Source: Maricaulis sp048269565 (GTDB lineage: Bacteria > Pseudomonadota > Alphaproteobacteria > Caulobacterales > Maricaulaceae). Taken from it: a stretch of 64,000 bases of DNA. The stretch covers positions 186,001 through 250,000 of the forward strand of contig NZ_JBLXIK010000002.1 of NCBI RefSeq assembly GCF_048269565.1, read 5' to 3'. The position numbers and the translations under genes were made by a program. Below, one piece after another: positions 63,637 through 64,000 of this stretch. The notes beneath the pieces were generated by a model. That model was given only the letters and a program-made list of their open reading frames with translations. It searched no databases and had not been told where the DNA came from. Each line of letters starts with the position of its first letter. The stretch's first letter is position 1.

Positions 63637-64000
63637 CCGCAGCCCCTCCTCACAAGGCCGGTGATGGCCCTGCCGCAGAGGGTTGGACCCGCCTTAAGCC
63701 CAGCCGGGAGGTATCCAACGATATTCCCGTTCCCCAATCCGCCTCGAGGTTGGTGTCGACTGGTGAGCTCGATTATTTTTCCGACCTATTTGGCGCAGGC
63801 TTCTCCCCAGCGGGCTCAGAATTCGAATTCGGGGATGGCTTTGATCGAGAGCGGGTGCGGGTTGATCCGGTAGACCCGCATGAGTACTGGCCAGAGGGGT
63901 CTGTTGTCGCTCGCATTGTCTATGCAGATCGCCCCCTTATCCGCGAATTGTTCGGAGCGTATTGCTCGCCTGAGGCCACCCAACGCTTGCGAACCGGCGC
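63633..64000 (+). CDS. Partial CDS coupled to the HTH gene, running off the window
   Basis: Reading from the GTG at 63633, the frame has no stop up to the last base (122 codons). The GTG overlaps the HTH stop codon, so coupling is likely. The partial product is acidic and aromatic-rich (ELDYFSDLFGAGFSPAGSEFEFGDGFDRERVRV, then EYWPEGSVVARIVYADRPLIRELFGAYC). It has no recognisable family from this piece. Being coupled to a small HTH gene, it could be a partner protein such as a toxin-like or phage protein, but this is not shown. Confidence 0.55.
   Translation, partial: MTAAPPHKAGDGPAAEGWTRLKPSREVSNDIPVPQSASRLVSTGELDYFSDLFGAGFSPAGSEFEFGDGFDRERVRVDPVDPHEYWPEGSVVARIVYADRPLIRELFGAYCSPEATQRLRTG

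Overview
The window reads as chromosomal DNA of a high-GC, marine-type alphaproteobacterium close to the Maricaulis/Hyphomonadaceae-Caulobacterales group. This is inferred from gene content: mmcB under a GAAC-N7-GAAC LexA box, a 1641-residue NAD-glutamate dehydrogenase, an SDHAF4-type SDH assembly factor, DUF2794 and alphaproteobacterial TTGAC/GCTA promoters. No rRNA, CRISPR array or insertion sequence was seen. Genes are dense on both strands, and overlapping stop/start codons are common.

Layout. 1-11 kb: accessory metabolic genes. These are a secreted glycerophosphodiesterase-like lipoprotein, a cold-shock protein, asd, rarD, an epoxide-hydrolase-like enzyme, three tandem paralogues of unknown function, a beta-lactamase-fold hydrolase, a pyridoxal kinase-like protein, a CoA-ester lyase and an ArsC-like protein. 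11-14 kb: a lone receiver protein and a peroxide-defence locus (oxyR divergent from ahpC-ahpD). 14-16 kb: a dicarboxylate/amino-acid symporter and small membrane proteins. 16.5-22.2 kb: the translation/secretion block ffh-rpsP-rimM, then trmD-rplS. The block is split by about 1.8 kb holding palindromic dispersed repeats and two orphan genes. 22-29 kb: a zincin, SOS-controlled mmcB, a VOC protein, a four-gene GldA/F/G-type ABC exporter operon, DUF2794 and a Bax-inhibitor-1 family protein. 29.6-34 kb: the ybbAP-type ABC exporter divergent from tesA-thpR. 34-41 kb: a phosphatase-like lipoprotein, a histidine kinase-like protein with a degraded ATPase domain, argG divergent from glsA, an SDR, a LysE exporter and pyrF. 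42-50.5 kb: an SDHAF4-like gene, rsmB, rpe, a heparinase-fold protein, a CapD/WbpM-like dehydratase, purH and a hydrolase. 50.6-55.5 kb: the NAD-glutamate dehydrogenase gene.

55.6-59.4 kb is a self-contained regulatory and accessory unit. Four head-to-tail overlapping minus-strand genes encode two acetyltransferase-like proteins, an isochorismatase-fold protein lacking its catalytic Cys and Lys, and a small acidic protein. They share a short intergenic region with a divergent LysR regulator and end at a clear terminator. An XRE-type regulator follows.

From 59.8 kb to the end lies an integrated element. It begins with the 3' half of a tRNA-Gly(GCC) gene on the minus strand beside a full tyrosine recombinase. 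It continues with a gene-poor stretch carrying GTGGGAAC repeats and a 25-bp perfect inverted repeat. It also contains a second tRNA 3' fragment (tRNA-Phe, plus strand), so the region looks like a composite of more than one integration event. The right end holds a palindromic putative operator between a hypothetical gene and an HTH gene, and the HTH gene overlaps an ORF that runs off the window.

The best candidates for undescribed biology are the LysR-linked four-gene cassette with a probable pseudo-isochorismatase, the tandem triplet at 6-7.4 kb, the degenerate histidine kinase and the composite island. All functions here are inferred from sequence reading alone.
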